Positions 50,201 through 61,606 of a stretch of DNA of 64,000 bases are shown here, piece after piece. Under the pieces are notes generated by a model. It saw only the letters and a program-made list of their open reading frames with translations. It made no database searches and was not told where the DNA came from. A program made the position numbers and the translations under genes. The stretch covers positions 310,001-374,000 of the forward strand of contig CACNLV010000001.1 of NCBI GenBank assembly GCA_902621345.1, given 5' to 3'. The first letter of the stretch is position 1. The number at the start of each line of letters is the position of its first letter. The stretch is from an uncultured Pelagibacteraceae bacterium. GTDB lineage: Bacteria > Pseudomonadota > Alphaproteobacteria > Pelagibacterales > Pelagibacteraceae.

Positions 50201-51619
50201 TTAAGTATTTTGAGTATCTTTAAATTTGGTAAACATAGCCTCAAACTCAAGCATTACATTTCCAGTTGGACCGTGCCTTTGTTTACCAATAATTATTTCT
50301 GCTAAATTTGATACTTCGTTCATTTTCGCTTGCCACTCAGCATGTTCCACGGTTGCGGGTCTTGGTTCTTGTCTTTCCAAATAATATGCCTCTCGGTAAA
50401 CAAACATAACCACATCTGCATCTTGCTCAATTGAGCCAGATTCTCTTAAATCAGCTAATTGAGGTTTCTTTAAATCTCTTTGCTCCACTGCTCTCGAAAG
50501 TTGAGATAATGCAACAACTGGTATCGAAAGCTCTTTAGCTATAGCTTTTAAACCTTGTGTTATTTCAGAAATTTCTTGAACTCTGCCATCTTTGTTATTG
50601 ATTGATCCTCTCATTAATTGAATGTAATCAACTACAATCATATCTAGACCAAATAACCTTTTTATTCTTCTAGCTCTGTTGCTCATTGCTGCAATACTTA
50701 TGGCTGGAGTTTCATCAATGTATAATGGAAGCTCTGTAATATTTTTTGAGGTTTCAATAAATTTATCAAATTGTTCATCAGAAATTCTTCCACGCCTTAT
50801 ATCGTTTGATTTAATTCTAGATTGTTCAGCTAATATTCTGGTAGATAATTGTTCTGAGGACATTTCTAATGAAAAGAAAGCAACCGAGGACTTCCTTTGA
50901 CTCTCTTGTAGTTTCTGTGCTGCGTTAAATGCTATGTTTGTTGCTAAAGCAGTCTTACCCATTGATGGTCTACCTGCTATGATTATTAAATCAGATTGAT
51001 GTAGACCTCCAAGTCTATCATCAAGATCTCTCAAGCCAGTTGGCACTCCAACAATTCCCTCCTCGTTTTTATATGCAGCAGTGGCCATATCAATTGTTTT
51101 TTTCATAGCCTCATCAAATTTTACTAATGATGAATTAAAAGATCCTTTTTCAGCTAAATCAAATAATAATCTTTCAGAATTTTCAATTATGTTTTGACCG
51201 TTCATGTTTAAATCATTAATTTTTGCAGTATCAATTGTTTGTTCTGATATTTTAATTAATTCGCGTCTAACAAACATATCATAAATTATTTTTGAGTATT
51301 CAGTAGCTTGTCTTATCGATGTAGAAAATTTTGTAATTTTCACAAGATACTCTGGAATGTTTATTTCATCTTTATCAGTTTCGAAATAATTTTTAAGTGT
51401 TATTGGGTTCGCTAACATCCCTTTGTAAATTAAGTTTTCTATTGCGCTGAAAATTTTTTGATGCATCGGATCATAAAAATTTGAACTAGATATTATAGTA
51501 TTTATATCATCAAAAATTTCATTAGAGACCAAGATTGATCCTATAACAGATTGTTCTGCCTCAATATTGTTTGGTAATTCTTTAAAACTATTTTTTAAAA
51601 CACTTAGACTTTTTTCCAT
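50201..51619 (-). CDS. dnaB: Replicative DNA helicase
   Basis: LPNNIEAEQSVIGSILVSNEIFDD, LIIIAGRPSMGKTALATNIAFNAA, VVALSQLSRAVEQR; no intein. Confidence 0.97.
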   Translation of the reverse strand: MEKSLSVLKNSFKELPNNIEAEQSVIGSILVSNEIFDDINTIISSSNFYDPMHQKIFSAIENLIYKGMLANPITLKNYFETDKDEINIPEYLVKITKFSTSIRQATEYSKIIYDMFVRRELIKISEQTIDTAKINDLNMNGQNIIENSERLLFDLAEKGSFNSSLVKFDEAMKKTIDMATAAYKNEEGIVGVPTGLRDLDDRLGGLHQSDLIIIAGRPSMGKTALATNIAFNAAQKLQESQRKSSVAFFSLEMSSEQLSTRILAEQSRIKSNDIRRGRISDEQFDKFIETSKNITELPLYIDETPAISIAAMSNRARRIKRLFGLDMIVVDYIQLMRGSINNKDGRVQEISEITQGLKAIAKELSIPVVALSQLSRAVEQRDLKKPQLADLRESGSIEQDADVVMFVYREAYYLERQEPRPATVEHAEWQAKMNEVSNLAEIIIGKQRHGPTGNVMLEFEAMFTKFKDTQNT

Positions 51620-51685
51620 TAAATAAATATAACAACTATAATAACTTTTTTTTTTTTAATATTTGCTGGGGAGAAAATTGTATAA

Positions 51686-52144
51686 TTATTGAATTGTTTC
51701 TGATGATATTACATTAATAATTATCTCAGCATCAACTTCTGAGTGTAGACTTATTTTTACTCTAAATTTTCCTATTGATTTGATATCTTTGATCGGTTGT
51801 ATCATCGAAGGTTTAATTTCTTGATTTTCTATTTCTTTGATTAACTTTGAAATTTCTGTAGGTTTCACAGAACCGTATAATTCATTATTTTCGGTACATA
51901 ATTTCTCAATTTTATATTCTTTTTTATTGATTTTTTCGGAAATTTTTTTTGCCTCTTGTTTTTTTTCGTTATCTTTTTTTGAAAGTTCTGTCTTTATTTT
52001 TTCTACTTTAGTAATATTTTCTTTTGATGCGTATAAAGCTTTTTTATTTGCAATTAAAAAATTTCTAGCAAATCCTCTCTTTACATTTATAATCTCTCCA
52101 ATAGATCCTATTTTTTTTAAGTTTTCTAGCAAGATTACTTTCAT
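51686..52144 (-). CDS. rplI: Ribosomal protein bL9
   Basis: MKVILLENLKKIGSIGEIINVKRGFARNFLIANKKAL. Confidence 0.96.
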   Translation of the reverse strand: MKVILLENLKKIGSIGEIINVKRGFARNFLIANKKALYASKENITKVEKIKTELSKKDNEKKQEAKKISEKINKKEYKIEKLCTENNELYGSVKPTEISKLIKEIENQEIKPSMIQPIKDIKSIGKFRVKISLHSEVDAEIIINVISSETIQ

Positions 52145-52145
52145 A

Positions 52146-52418
52146 TTAGATTAATGCTAAATTTCTCGCTCTTTTGATTGATAGCGATAATTCTCTTTGT
52201 TTTTTTTGACTAACATTAGTTATGCGCGATGGAAGTATTTTCCCATTTTCTGAAGTATATTTTTTTAATAACTTTATATTTTTATAATCAACCATTGGAG
52301 CACCCTTAATGGAAAGTGGACAATTTTTTTTAAATTTATATTTATTTGGTTGAAATATACTTAGTTTAGCAAAGTTACTCTGTTTATTTTTTTTATTTCC
52401 GAACTGTTTTTTTGGCAT
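52146..52418 (-). CDS. rpsR: Ribosomal protein bS18
   Basis: [54 protein letters not shown]. Confidence 0.95.
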   Translation of the reverse strand: MPKKQFGNKKNKQSNFAKLSIFQPNKYKFKKNCPLSIKGAPMVDYKNIKLLKKYTSENGKILPSRITNVSQKKQRELSLSIKRARNLALI

Positions 52419-52432
52419 AATCAGTCTATATT

Positions 52433-52768
52433 TTATTTTTCTAAGTCCTCTTTTTTATTAAAATAATTAGTTTTTAAATCAAATTTTTTAACTCTAACTG
52501 TCAGATATCTTAAAAGTTTTTTATCGATTGATTCATTTTTTTCCAATTCGTTTATTGTTTTTCCATCACATTTAATCTTAAAGTGTATATAGCTACCTTT
52601 CTTATTTTTTTTGATTAAATAAGAAAGATTCAATAATCCCCAGTTTTCAGTTTTTACAATCTCCCCCTCATTTTTATTAATAATCTTAGAATATTTTTCT
52701 ATTAATTGCTTTATATCGCTAGGTGATGCGTCTTGTCTTGCTATAATTGTATGTTCGTATAAATTCAT
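52433..52768 (-). CDS. rpsF: Ribosomal protein bS6
   Basis: [30 protein letters not shown]; upstream of rpsR. Confidence 0.95.
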   Translation of the reverse strand: MNLYEHTIIARQDASPSDIKQLIEKYSKIINKNEGEIVKTENWGLLNLSYLIKKNKKGSYIHFKIKCDGKTINELEKNESIDKKLLRYLTVRVKKFDLKTNYFNKKEDLEK

Positions 52769-52850
52769 TAAAATTTTAAAAAAAATGAGGATATACTATT
52801 ATAAATCTTTAATTACAATAGTTAAAAAGTTTGAATAATAGGTTTTTTTT

Positions 52851-53777
52851 ATGTTTTCAGTAATTTTCCCAGGTCAAGGATCACAATTAGTTGGAATGGG
52901 AAAAGAGTTCTTTGAAAAATATGATTTAGTTAAACAATTGTTTAAAAAAGCTGATGATACTTTAGGATTTAATATATCAAAATTAATTCTGGAGGGTCCA
53001 AAAGAAAAACTAGATTTAACTATTAATACTCAACCAGCAATATTTTTAATTAGTTTTTCAATATATAAATTGATTATACAAGAATTTAATAAAGATTTAA
53101 CAAAAGCGAAATATTTTGCAGGTCACTCTTTAGGTGAATATTCAGCCCTATCAGCCGCTGGTTACCTAGATTTTTCAGATACATTAAAACTATTGAGAGT
53201 TAGAGGTGATGCAATGCAAAATTCTGTACCAAATGGTGAGGGAGGTATGGTTGCAGTTCTCGGGTCAACGGTTAAAGAAATAGAAAGAATTTTAATTGAA
53301 AATAATATGAACTCAAATATTCAAATTGCCAATGATAATTCAGAGGGTCAACTTGTGTTAAGTGGAAGAAATTCTGATCTAGATATATTAATGAAGTTTC
53401 TTAAAACTAAAAATATCAAAAACTTGAAGTTGCCAGTTAGTGCGCCCTTTCATTGCAAATTAATGAGTAAAGCAACAGAAATTATGAGAAAAGAAATAGA
53501 AAAATTATCTTTTCATGATTCTGAAAAGAAATTGATTTCTAATGTTACTGCTGATGAAATTTCAGATAAAAGTGAATTAAAAAAATTATTAGTTTATCAA
53601 ATTGAAAAAAGAGTTAAATGGAGAGAAAGTGTATTAAATATGATAGATAAAGGTGTAGACCATTTTATTGAAATTGGCCCTGGCAAAGTTCTATCGGGCT
53701 TAGTAAAAAGAATTAATAAAAATGTAAAAATCAATACAATTAATAATGAGAGTGATATAAAAGACTTAAATATATGA
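52851..53777 (+). CDS. fabD: Malonyl-CoA:ACP transacylase
   Basis: FSVIFPGQGSQLVGMGKEF, FAGHSLGEYSALSAAGYLDF. Confidence 0.97.
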   Translation: MFSVIFPGQGSQLVGMGKEFFEKYDLVKQLFKKADDTLGFNISKLILEGPKEKLDLTINTQPAIFLISFSIYKLIIQEFNKDLTKAKYFAGHSLGEYSALSAAGYLDFSDTLKLLRVRGDAMQNSVPNGEGGMVAVLGSTVKEIERILIENNMNSNIQIANDNSEGQLVLSGRNSDLDILMKFLKTKNIKNLKLPVSAPFHCKLMSKATEIMRKEIEKLSFHDSEKKLISNVTADEISDKSELKKLLVYQIEKRVKWRESVLNMIDKGVDHFIEIGPGKVLSGLVKRINKNVKINTINNESDIKDLNI

Positions 53778-54511
53778 ATGGACTAAAACAAAAAAATATT
53801 ATTGTAACAGGGGCTTCAGGTGGAATAGGAAATTCAATAGTCAAAAAACTTTATGAAAATGGAGCTAATGTGCTTGCGACAGGAACAAAAAAAGAAAAAC
53901 TTAAAGATTTAAAATTTAAATATAATAATATAAGAATTTTAAGTTTTGATATTTCTCAACACAATCAAATTGATGAATTTATTGAAAATGCTACAAATGA
54001 ATTGGAAGGTGATTTGCATTGCATAATTAATAACGCAGGTATAACCAAGGATAATTTAGCTATTAGGATGGGCTTTGATGAATGGAAAAAGGTTATAGAT
54101 GTGAATTTGACATCTACGTTTTTGTTGAGCAAAGCAGCAATTAAAAAGATGTTAAAAAATAAAAAAGGAAAAGTTATTAATATTACATCTGTAGTTGGTC
54201 ACACCGGTAATCTTGGACAGGCTAATTATACAGCAGCTAAAGCTGGAATAGTTGCTATGTCAAAAACTCTAGCTGTTGAATATGCAAAAAAAAATATAAA
54301 TGTTAACTGTATTTCACCTGGCTTTATAAAAACTAATATGACTGAAAAGATTGACTCAAAATTTAAGGATATAATTGTATCAAAAATTCCATCTGCAAGA
54401 TTAGGAGAACCTGATGATGTAGCAAATGCTGTTCTTTTTTTAGCCTCTAATCAATCAGATTATATTAATGGTGAAACTTTACATGTTAATGGAGGCATGT
54501 ATATGGCTTGA
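53774..54511 (+). CDS. fabG: 3-oxoacyl-ACP reductase
   Basis: NIIVTGASGGIGNSIVKKL, INNAGITKDNLAIRM, NYTAAKAGIVAMSKTLA. Confidence 0.96.
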   Translation: MNGLKQKNIIVTGASGGIGNSIVKKLYENGANVLATGTKKEKLKDLKFKYNNIRILSFDISQHNQIDEFIENATNELEGDLHCIINNAGITKDNLAIRMGFDEWKKVIDVNLTSTFLLSKAAIKKMLKNKKGKVINITSVVGHTGNLGQANYTAAKAGIVAMSKTLAVEYAKKNINVNCISPGFIKTNMTEKIDSKFKDIIVSKIPSARLGEPDDVANAVLFLASNQSDYINGETLHVNGGMYMA

Positions 54512-54559
54512 CAAAATAGGTATTTAAACTAATAAGAATTTAAAACAAAAAGGATCAAA

Positions 54560-54799
54560 ATGTCAGAAGATGTTTCAAGTAAAGTAAAAAAAATAGTTGC
54601 AGATCACTTAGGTATTGATGAGACTAAAGTTACAGAGGAGTCAAGTTTTATAGATGATTTAGGCGCAGACAGTCTAGACACTGTAGAACTAGTTATGGCT
54701 TTTGAGGAAGAATTTGGCTCAGAAATTTCTGATAGTGAGGCCGAGAAAATTTTAACAGTTGGAGATGCTGTGAAATTTATAGAAGGAAAAGCTAACTAA
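54560..54799 (+). CDS. acpP: Acyl carrier protein
   Basis: [22 protein letters not shown] phosphopantetheine site. Confidence 0.98.
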   Translation: MSEDVSSKVKKIVADHLGIDETKVTEESSFIDDLGADSLDTVELVMAFEEEFGSEISDSEAEKILTVGDAVKFIEGKAN

Positions 54800-54805
54800 C
54801 AATTA

Positions 54806-55438
54806 ATGCCCGCAAATAAAGATGGGGTAATGATCATTCTTTCCTCTCCATCTGGAGCCGGTAAAACTACTCTAGTTGGATTGTTATCTCAAAATTCAAA
54901 TTTTGAAGTTTCGATATCACACACAACAAGAAAACCCAGACAAAGTGAAATACAAAATAAAGACTATTATTTTGTAAATGAAAATGAATTTAAAAGGTTA
55001 ATAGGAAATGAGGAATTTCTTGAATATGCTAAAGTTTTTAACAACCTTTACGGAACAACTCGAACGCCAGTAATAGAAAGATTAAATAAAGGAAAAAATG
55101 TTTTATTTGATATTGATTGGCAAGGTGCTGATCAAATAAAAAATAAAAAACTTGATTATAAGCTTATAACTTTTTTTATTTTACCACCAAGTAAAGAAGT
55201 TTTATTTCAAAGGTTATCAAATCGACACATGGGTGACAAGGCTATGGTTGAAGAAAGAATGAACCAATTTAACCATGATGTTTTACATTGGATTAATTAT
55301 GACTATGTCGTGGTAAATGATACATTAAAAAATTGTTTTTCAAAAATTCTTAACTTAATTGATGCAGAATTAAATAATGGTTCTAAAGATTACGATAAAG
55401 ACTTTATAAGAAAACATGTGGAAAAATTAACCTCTTAA
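54806..55438 (+). CDS. gmk: Guanylate kinase
   Basis: [32 protein letters not shown]. Confidence 0.97.
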   Translation: MPANKDGVMIILSSPSGAGKTTLVGLLSQNSNFEVSISHTTRKPRQSEIQNKDYYFVNENEFKRLIGNEEFLEYAKVFNNLYGTTRTPVIERLNKGKNVLFDIDWQGADQIKNKKLDYKLITFFILPPSKEVLFQRLSNRHMGDKAMVEERMNQFNHDVLHWINYDYVVVNDTLKNCFSKILNLIDAELNNGSKDYDKDFIRKHVEKLTS

Positions 55439-56215
55439 ATCCTCGTACTCTTTAGCCAAGTTGTAATAAGTACTAAAATCTAAATTTTGTGGCCTTAAAT
55501 TTAAATTTAACTTTAATTTTTTTTGGATTTCCATATTACCTTTGAATAACTGATTGAATGGTTTTTTAATCATTTTTCTTCTATGATTGAAAAAAAGTCT
55601 TGTGATTAATTCAATATTTCTTGGATCATTAATTTTAAAAAATTTTGTTTTAGGTGAAAAAAATAAAAGGGAACTGTGAATTTTTGGTTTAGGAGAAAAT
55701 GAAGATGGTTTAATATCACAGATTTTTTTAATATCCAATTTCCATTTTGCTAATATTGCTAGTCTTCCATAATTTGACGTATTCACATTTGCTATAATTC
55801 TTTCGGCAACTTCCTTTTGAAACATCAATATTAAGTTTTGAAACCAAAAATTATTGTTATTTAAGTTTATTATCCATTTACATAGTATCTCGGTAGAAAC
55901 ATTATAAGGTAAATTTCCATAAACAATCATTCTATCTTTAGAAAATTCCTTTTCATTTATATTCAGTATGTCATCATTTATTATCTCTATTTGATTTTGA
56001 AATTTTTTTTGTAAACTTGAGACAAGCCTGTCATCTTTTTCTACCACAAAAATTTTTTTAGGATTTTTTTTCAATATGAATGATGTTAAATTTCCAGTTC
56101 CAGGACCAACTTCGAGTATAGTCTTATCTTTAATATCTATTATTTCTATAATTTTTTTTAAGATATTATCATCTATTAAAAAGTTTTGACCCAAACTTTT
56201 TTTTGCTTTTATCAC
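55427..56215 (-). CDS. rsmA: 16S rRNA dimethyladenosine transferase
   Basis: [47 protein letters not shown]. Confidence 0.96.
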   Translation of the reverse strand: MIKAKKSLGQNFLIDDNILKKIIEIIDIKDKTILEVGPGTGNLTSFILKKNPKKIFVVEKDDRLVSSLQKKFQNQIEIINDDILNINEKEFSKDRMIVYGNLPYNVSTEILCKWIINLNNNNFWFQNLILMFQKEVAERIIANVNTSNYGRLAILAKWKLDIKKICDIKPSSFSPKPKIHSSLLFFSPKTKFFKINDPRNIELITRLFFNHRRKMIKKPFNQLFKGNMEIQKKLKLNLNLRPQNLDFSTYYNLAKEYEDLRG

Positions 56216-57189
56216 TTCACGCTCTCAAGAAAAGAAATAGCTTTATATAAGCTTAAATAATTTGATGTATTTTTACCCATCATTTTTTCATTTGGCCCAT
56301 GGTCGGGCGAAATTCTTAAAAAAGGTAAACCTAAAGTAATATTGATAGCTTCATATTCAAATAGAGTTTTTATAGGTGTCAAAACCTGATCATGATACAT
56401 ACCTATAATTACATCAAATTTTTTTCTATTTTTTTTTAAAAAAATTGTATCAGCAGCGAAAGGTCCAGACACTTTAAATTTACGTTTTATAAGGTTTTTA
56501 ATGGCAGGTTTGATAATTTTCTCATCTTCATTAATCTTGCTTATACTCTCGCAATGTGGATTGAGGCCAGTAACTGCTATTTTAGGCTTGTAGCCAATAT
56601 ATGTTTTGTAAAAGTAATCAATTAAAAAAACTTTTTCTAAAATTAATTTTTTGTTTATTGATTTCGGAACACTTTTTAAAGGTAAATGAGTTGTTACAGG
56701 GCTAACTGAGAGATCTTTATTATAAATTAACATGGCAACTTTTCTACTTTTAAATTTTTTTGCCAAAAACTCTGTAATTCCTAAAAATTTATTTTTTAAA
56801 AAATTTTTTTTTGAGATTGGGCCATTAATTAATTTATTAGAGAAATTTGATTTAATTAAAAAAATAGCTATTTCAAAACATTCTTTTATATATTTATTTG
56901 ATTTATTACTAATTTTTTCAAAAGCTTTTTTCTGATTATAATTAACATTAATGAGATTAATTGAATTATTATCTAATTTGTAATCTTTAATTTTATGTAA
57001 ATCTAAATTTTTTACTTTTTTTTTGAAATCAAGCTTTTTCATTTGAAGAGACAGTATTTTGTGTGATGCTATCAAAATTAGAGGACTTTTAATTTTTTTA
57101 TTTTTAAATACTTTAAAAAAAATTTCAAAAAAAATACTATTAGGCTCTCCTGCCACTAAAATTATTGGTTTAAAGTTCATTAATAACAA
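56212..57189 (-). CDS. pdxA: 4-hydroxythreonine-4-phosphate dehydrogenase
   Basis: ILVAGEPNSIFFEI, VTGLNPHCES, GMYHDQVLTPIKTL, SPDHG. Confidence 0.93.
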   Translation of the reverse strand: MLLMNFKPIILVAGEPNSIFFEIFFKVFKNKKIKSPLILIASHKILSLQMKKLDFKKKVKNLDLHKIKDYKLDNNSINLINVNYNQKKAFEKISNKSNKYIKECFEIAIFLIKSNFSNKLINGPISKKNFLKNKFLGITEFLAKKFKSRKVAMLIYNKDLSVSPVTTHLPLKSVPKSINKKLILEKVFLIDYFYKTYIGYKPKIAVTGLNPHCESISKINEDEKIIKPAIKNLIKRKFKVSGPFAADTIFLKKNRKKFDVIIGMYHDQVLTPIKTLFEYEAINITLGLPFLRISPDHGPNEKMMGKNTSNYLSLYKAISFLESVK

Positions 57190-58111
57190 TATCTTTTCTA
57201 ATTTTATTTAAAAAGATGTTTGAAAATTGATTTAATTGCTCATTGGTTTTGACTTGAATAATTTTTCTTAACTCATCTTCGATTTTAATATTTCTTTTTG
57301 TAATTCTCTTTTCGTTTAACTTTAAAACTAAATAGCCACCTGGTATTATTAAAGGGTTAGTTAAATTATTAGGATCTGTCATTTTGAGTTCTTTTAAAAT
57401 TTTTTTATTTATAGAATTTTCATTTATCCAACCAATACTCCCACCTGAAGTAGCTGTTTCAGAAATACTATAAATTAATGCTGCATTTTCAAAACCATTT
57501 TCCTTTATTGCATTTTCAATAATACTAAATTTCTCTTTTATTGTTTGCTTTTCTTTTAAATTAAATACTATTTCAGAAAGAAGATATTCTGTTTGATTTT
57601 CATTTTTTTGAATATCTTGTTTTAATTTATTAGTGTCAATTTTAATATTTTTTGAATACTTATCATAAATAAATTGACTCCATATTGCGTTTAAAGTCAT
57701 TTTTTCTCTAATAAGTTTGGCATCAATATCATATTTTTTTATATGGTTATATACCTCACTAGTTTTTGTATAACCGGTATTTGAATAATTTGAGATCAAA
57801 ATTCTTTCAAAGTCATCATCGCTAATTTCCATTTTTTCAACAATCGAGATAAGAGTAATCTTTTTGATTTTATCTTTAATTAAAGAATTTCTTGCAATTT
57901 CGAAAATTTTTTTTTCTTCTAAGTTATTTATATTTTCATTAAGCGATCTTAAATAACTAACTTCATTTAAGATGTCTATCGTTGTTATGGGTTCATTGTT
58001 AATTTTTAAAATTATTTTATTTTCATTAGCAAATACCGAAAATTCGAATATAAATGAAAAAAGAATCACTGTTATTATTTTTGTAAGCTTAATGAATATA
58101 AATTTTATCAT
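57170..58111 (-). CDS. SurA-like periplasmic chaperone / PpiC-type peptidyl-prolyl isomerase
   Basis: Signal peptide; NEPITTIDILNEVSYL SurA N-domain; EYLLSEIVFNL...YSISETATSGGSIGWIN rotamase-like segment; between lptD and pdxA as in other alphaproteobacteria. Confidence 0.8.
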   Translation of the reverse strand: MIKFIFIKLTKIITVILFSFIFEFSVFANENKIILKINNEPITTIDILNEVSYLRSLNENINNLEEKKIFEIARNSLIKDKIKKITLISIVEKMEISDDDFERILISNYSNTGYTKTSEVYNHIKKYDIDAKLIREKMTLNAIWSQFIYDKYSKNIKIDTNKLKQDIQKNENQTEYLLSEIVFNLKEKQTIKEKFSIIENAIKENGFENAALIYSISETATSGGSIGWINENSINKKILKELKMTDPNNLTNPLIIPGGYLVLKLNEKRITKRNIKIEDELRKIIQVKTNEQLNQFSNIFLNKIRKDIVINEL

Positions 58112-60546
58112 TGATCAATTTTTTGCTCGAAACTCGTCAATGGAGTTAAAGTAATACTAAATAATAAATTTTCTGAAGGTTTTAAATCTCTGTCCTCATA
58201 GTATGATTTATTATATTTAATTCCTGCTATTAAACAGTCGTTTTTGTATTCATAAATTAAATTGTAATATTCTGTCAAATCAATCTTCCTGTTTCTTCTA
58301 GTATTAAATGTTAAGTAGTTTTCATCATTTAATTTTAGAGAGGTTTTATTTTCAATTGTATTTGTGTCACCTATTACACCATTTTCTTCTATAAAATTAA
58401 AAGAAGTATTAAAATTTTTATAAATAATTGATGTATTTAAAGAGTTATATTCCAGGGTATTAAAGTTATTATCTAATACAAAATCATAAGAAACATTTAT
58501 AAAATCCGAAAAATTGTTTGATATTGACCCAAAAATATTTGTTTCCTTGTTACCAATAGCGCTGGATTTAGGTATAAATTTCTCATTTTTATCTCTATAG
58601 ACAGTTGCAAGTTTTGCTTCAAAAAATTTATTAATATCATCGAGGCTTGTTTTTTTGTAATCTACTCCAAAAGTTAGTGACTTTCCTTCTTCAAAAGAGT
58701 CATCTATCGCCAATCTATTAATATCAAAAATACTATTAACATCTATAAGTCTATCATCAGATGAATAATCTTTCATGTCACCTGGATTAAATCTCAGAGA
58801 TACTTTTGGAGAAAAGTAGTTAGTATGATTATTTGTTTGATTTATCATGGGTAAACTTGTATTAAGTTCTAAAATACTCATCAGCTCCATTTGAGGGCTT
58901 GATTTATATATATTATCATTTTTTGCTATAGTATTAAGATTTTTTAAATACAAGTTATATTCATTTATGAAGCCATAATTAGTTATCATACTTAAACTTT
59001 GAAAATTAAGATTATTTATCACTTTTGTTCTCAAATTATTAGTATCATTAAGATCATTGCTTCCATTAGAATTAAAATCAATTGTTCCATTTTTATAATT
59101 ACTGAACAATTGTCTATCAAAATTATAATATGGTAATATAAACTGAAATCTATCTGAGCTAGGTAGATTTAAATTCTCAAATGATTGAAACCCAGTTATA
59201 AAATTATAGTCATTATTATCTAATATTAATTTTACCTCAGAATTCAACACGTTGTAGTCATTAGGAGTTGTTTTATTTTTAAATATATTCCCATCGAAGA
59301 TTTTTAAATATGTATCATTCGAAACTTTTTTGAGTGATATAAATAAGTCACTTTGTGAAAAATTTTGCCATGCTAAATCTGCATCAAAGTCTGCAAATAT
59401 ATGAGTTAAGCTGTTTTTTTTATTTGAAATTGAAGATTGGTAACCATTTACATATGCAAAATCAATTACTGCAGATGAATTTTTATTTTTTACTCGAAAC
59501 TCATTTTGTAACATCATTATATCACTGTCAAATATCGTAGGTCTGAAAGTGAAATCCTTATTCTGAGAAATTACATGATAGTAGGGTAAATTTAAAGAGG
59601 ATCCCAAAACATTTGAATTATTTAAATTTGGCTTTAAAAGACCAGATTGTCTTTTTACAGTTGGATCTGGGTGAAAAAATTTTGGAAAATATAATACTGG
59701 AACATTGTAAATTTTTATTAAAGCATTATCATATATTAGCTGTTTTTTATTTTTGTCATGTGTAATTTCACTAGCAGTAACAATCCATGGTGGACAATCT
59801 GTATCATCATTACAACTAGTAAAAATTCCCTTTTTGACTTTGGTTATATTATTTCTACTTTGAGCAGATACACCTTTAAGTCGAGGGTCATTTTTTAAGT
59901 TATTGAAGATATTTTTCTTTAGATTAATTTGCACATCTTTTGCGATAAAACTTTTCTTTTTTAAATCAAATATTCCGCTTTCGAAGTACAATTTGTCATT
60001 TTGTGGTTGATTAAATTCAAGATTTACCAAAATCTTCTCACCTTTTAATAATTTTTCATCAATAGAAAAACTAAAATTTTTCAATTCAATGTAAGTTTGT
60101 TCATCATTGTCTACAATTGAAGTATTTTGCTTTGAACTTAATATTTTTTTGTCTCTAAAAAAAAATACATCAATTGAGTTTAAAACAAATCTAGAGTCGA
60201 TATCACTTTTAGTTATCCCTTTGCTAAATATTGTTTCATTATTTTTTTCATATGTGATGTTTTCCGAGTATATAGTATTGTTATTAATTTTATCTTCTAT
60301 TATAACTTTACCACTAGCGTTTATTATATTTTCTCTTTTCGTATAAATAAATCTGTCAGCTTCAATTATAATTCCATCGCTGGTTGAGATTTTTCCTCTT
60401 TTTGAACCTATAATTTTATTCCCATTTTCTAAAATTTCTATTTCGGTTACGTTAAAATTAAATTGGTCTTGTGCTTTGGAAAATTCTGTTAAGAAAAAAT
60501 TTATATATAAAAATATCAAAGTAAATAAAATTCTACTTTTCATCAA
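58108..60546 (-). CDS. lptD: LPS-assembly protein LptD (OstA)
   Basis: OstA N-domain (IIEADRFIYTKRENIINASGKVIIED), YFPKFFHPDPTVKRQSGLLKPN, long beta-rich C-terminus. Confidence 0.93.
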   Translation of the reverse strand: MMKSRILFTLIFLYINFFLTEFSKAQDQFNFNVTEIEILENGNKIIGSKRGKISTSDGIIIEADRFIYTKRENIINASGKVIIEDKINNNTIYSENITYEKNNETIFSKGITKSDIDSRFVLNSIDVFFFRDKKILSSKQNTSIVDNDEQTYIELKNFSFSIDEKLLKGEKILVNLEFNQPQNDKLYFESGIFDLKKKSFIAKDVQINLKKNIFNNLKNDPRLKGVSAQSRNNITKVKKGIFTSCNDDTDCPPWIVTASEITHDKNKKQLIYDNALIKIYNVPVLYFPKFFHPDPTVKRQSGLLKPNLNNSNVLGSSLNLPYYHVISQNKDFTFRPTIFDSDIMMLQNEFRVKNKNSSAVIDFAYVNGYQSSISNKKNSLTHIFADFDADLAWQNFSQSDLFISLKKVSNDTYLKIFDGNIFKNKTTPNDYNVLNSEVKLILDNNDYNFITGFQSFENLNLPSSDRFQFILPYYNFDRQLFSNYKNGTIDFNSNGSNDLNDTNNLRTKVINNLNFQSLSMITNYGFINEYNLYLKNLNTIAKNDNIYKSSPQMELMSILELNTSLPMINQTNNHTNYFSPKVSLRFNPGDMKDYSSDDRLIDVNSIFDINRLAIDDSFEEGKSLTFGVDYKKTSLDDINKFFEAKLATVYRDKNEKFIPKSSAIGNKETNIFGSISNNFSDFINVSYDFVLDNNFNTLEYNSLNTSIIYKNFNTSFNFIEENGVIGDTNTIENKTSLKLNDENYLTFNTRRNRKIDLTEYYNLIYEYKNDCLIAGIKYNKSYYEDRDLKPSENLLFSITLTPLTSFEQKIDQ

Positions 60547-61606
60547 ACTTTCCTATCATTAGATAATTAATTGCTGTTAACAATAGTATTGGGAGTAAAA
60601 CTGAGCTAAATAAATTAATTTTTTCTGTTTTTCCAAGAACGCTAAAAAAGTTAAATAAATAATATATTATTACTGAAAAAAATAAGCCAATCGAAATTTT
60701 AAGAATTGAACTTTTCAGCTCTTTAGTCCCTAGCATTATTATACTTGAGAATATAGTCATGAGCATAAGATAAAGTGGAAAAGAAACTAGTTTTAAAAGC
60801 TGAATATCAATATCTATTAAAGAATAATTAAGAGATTTATAATTTTTCCTTAATTCTAAAAGTTCTAATATTGATAATGAAGACAAGTTTGAAAATAGGT
60901 TTTGAATTATCAAATAATCAAAATTTGTTTTAATTTTTATAATTTTAAGTTTTTGTTTAACATTTTTTTCATAAACTTCTGCGTCAAATATTGTCCAATT
61001 TTTCTCAGATATATCAATTTTTGGGCTTACTATATTTCTCTTGATTTCAAAATTTTCATCAAATTCAGAGATATAAGCATCGATCAAAAAATTTTGATCA
61101 ATTTTAAAAGAATTTATTATCAAAATTTTGTTATCAATTACGTCTTTAATCCAAAGTCCATTTTTAGTTATAACCGCAAGATATTTTTCATCTGTGGTGT
61201 AGTTACTTTTAAGATCTAAATAAAAATTTTTTAAGCTTGATGAAAAACTATAGAACAAAGTTATAATTAATATGCCTAAAATAAAACTTATTGAACTAAT
61301 TATGAATAAAATCCTAGAATTTTTAAGACCAGAGTATTTAAAAATGCTCAATTGATTATTATTCAATAGTGTAATGAAAAAAAGTTGAGTAGAAATAAGA
61401 AAAATGAAAGGAAACATCTCAAATATATAAGTAGGTGAATTAAGAAATGATAGATATATTGGAAAATAACTATGTACATTTATATCTTTAAAAAAATCTA
61501 ACTCACTTAAGAGATTGAGAATAAAAATTAAGCTAAATATTATTAACGAAACATATAAAAAAGAATTCAAATAAATTTTGCTTAAAAATTTTATATAAGT
61601 TTTCAT
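60533..61606 (-). CDS. lptG: LPS export permease LptG (YjgP/YjgQ family)
   Basis: YjgP/YjgQ topology, second permease adjacent to lptD. Confidence 0.85.
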   Translation of the reverse strand: MKTYIKFLSKIYLNSFLYVSLIIFSLIFILNLLSELDFFKDINVHSYFPIYLSFLNSPTYIFEMFPFIFLISTQLFFITLLNNNQLSIFKYSGLKNSRILFIISSISFILGILIITLFYSFSSSLKNFYLDLKSNYTTDEKYLAVITKNGLWIKDVIDNKILIINSFKIDQNFLIDAYISEFDENFEIKRNIVSPKIDISEKNWTIFDAEVYEKNVKQKLKIIKIKTNFDYLIIQNLFSNLSSLSILELLELRKNYKSLNYSLIDIDIQLLKLVSFPLYLMLMTIFSSIIMLGTKELKSSILKISIGLFFSVIIYYLFNFFSVLGKTEKINLFSSVLLPILLLTAINYLMIGKFDEK

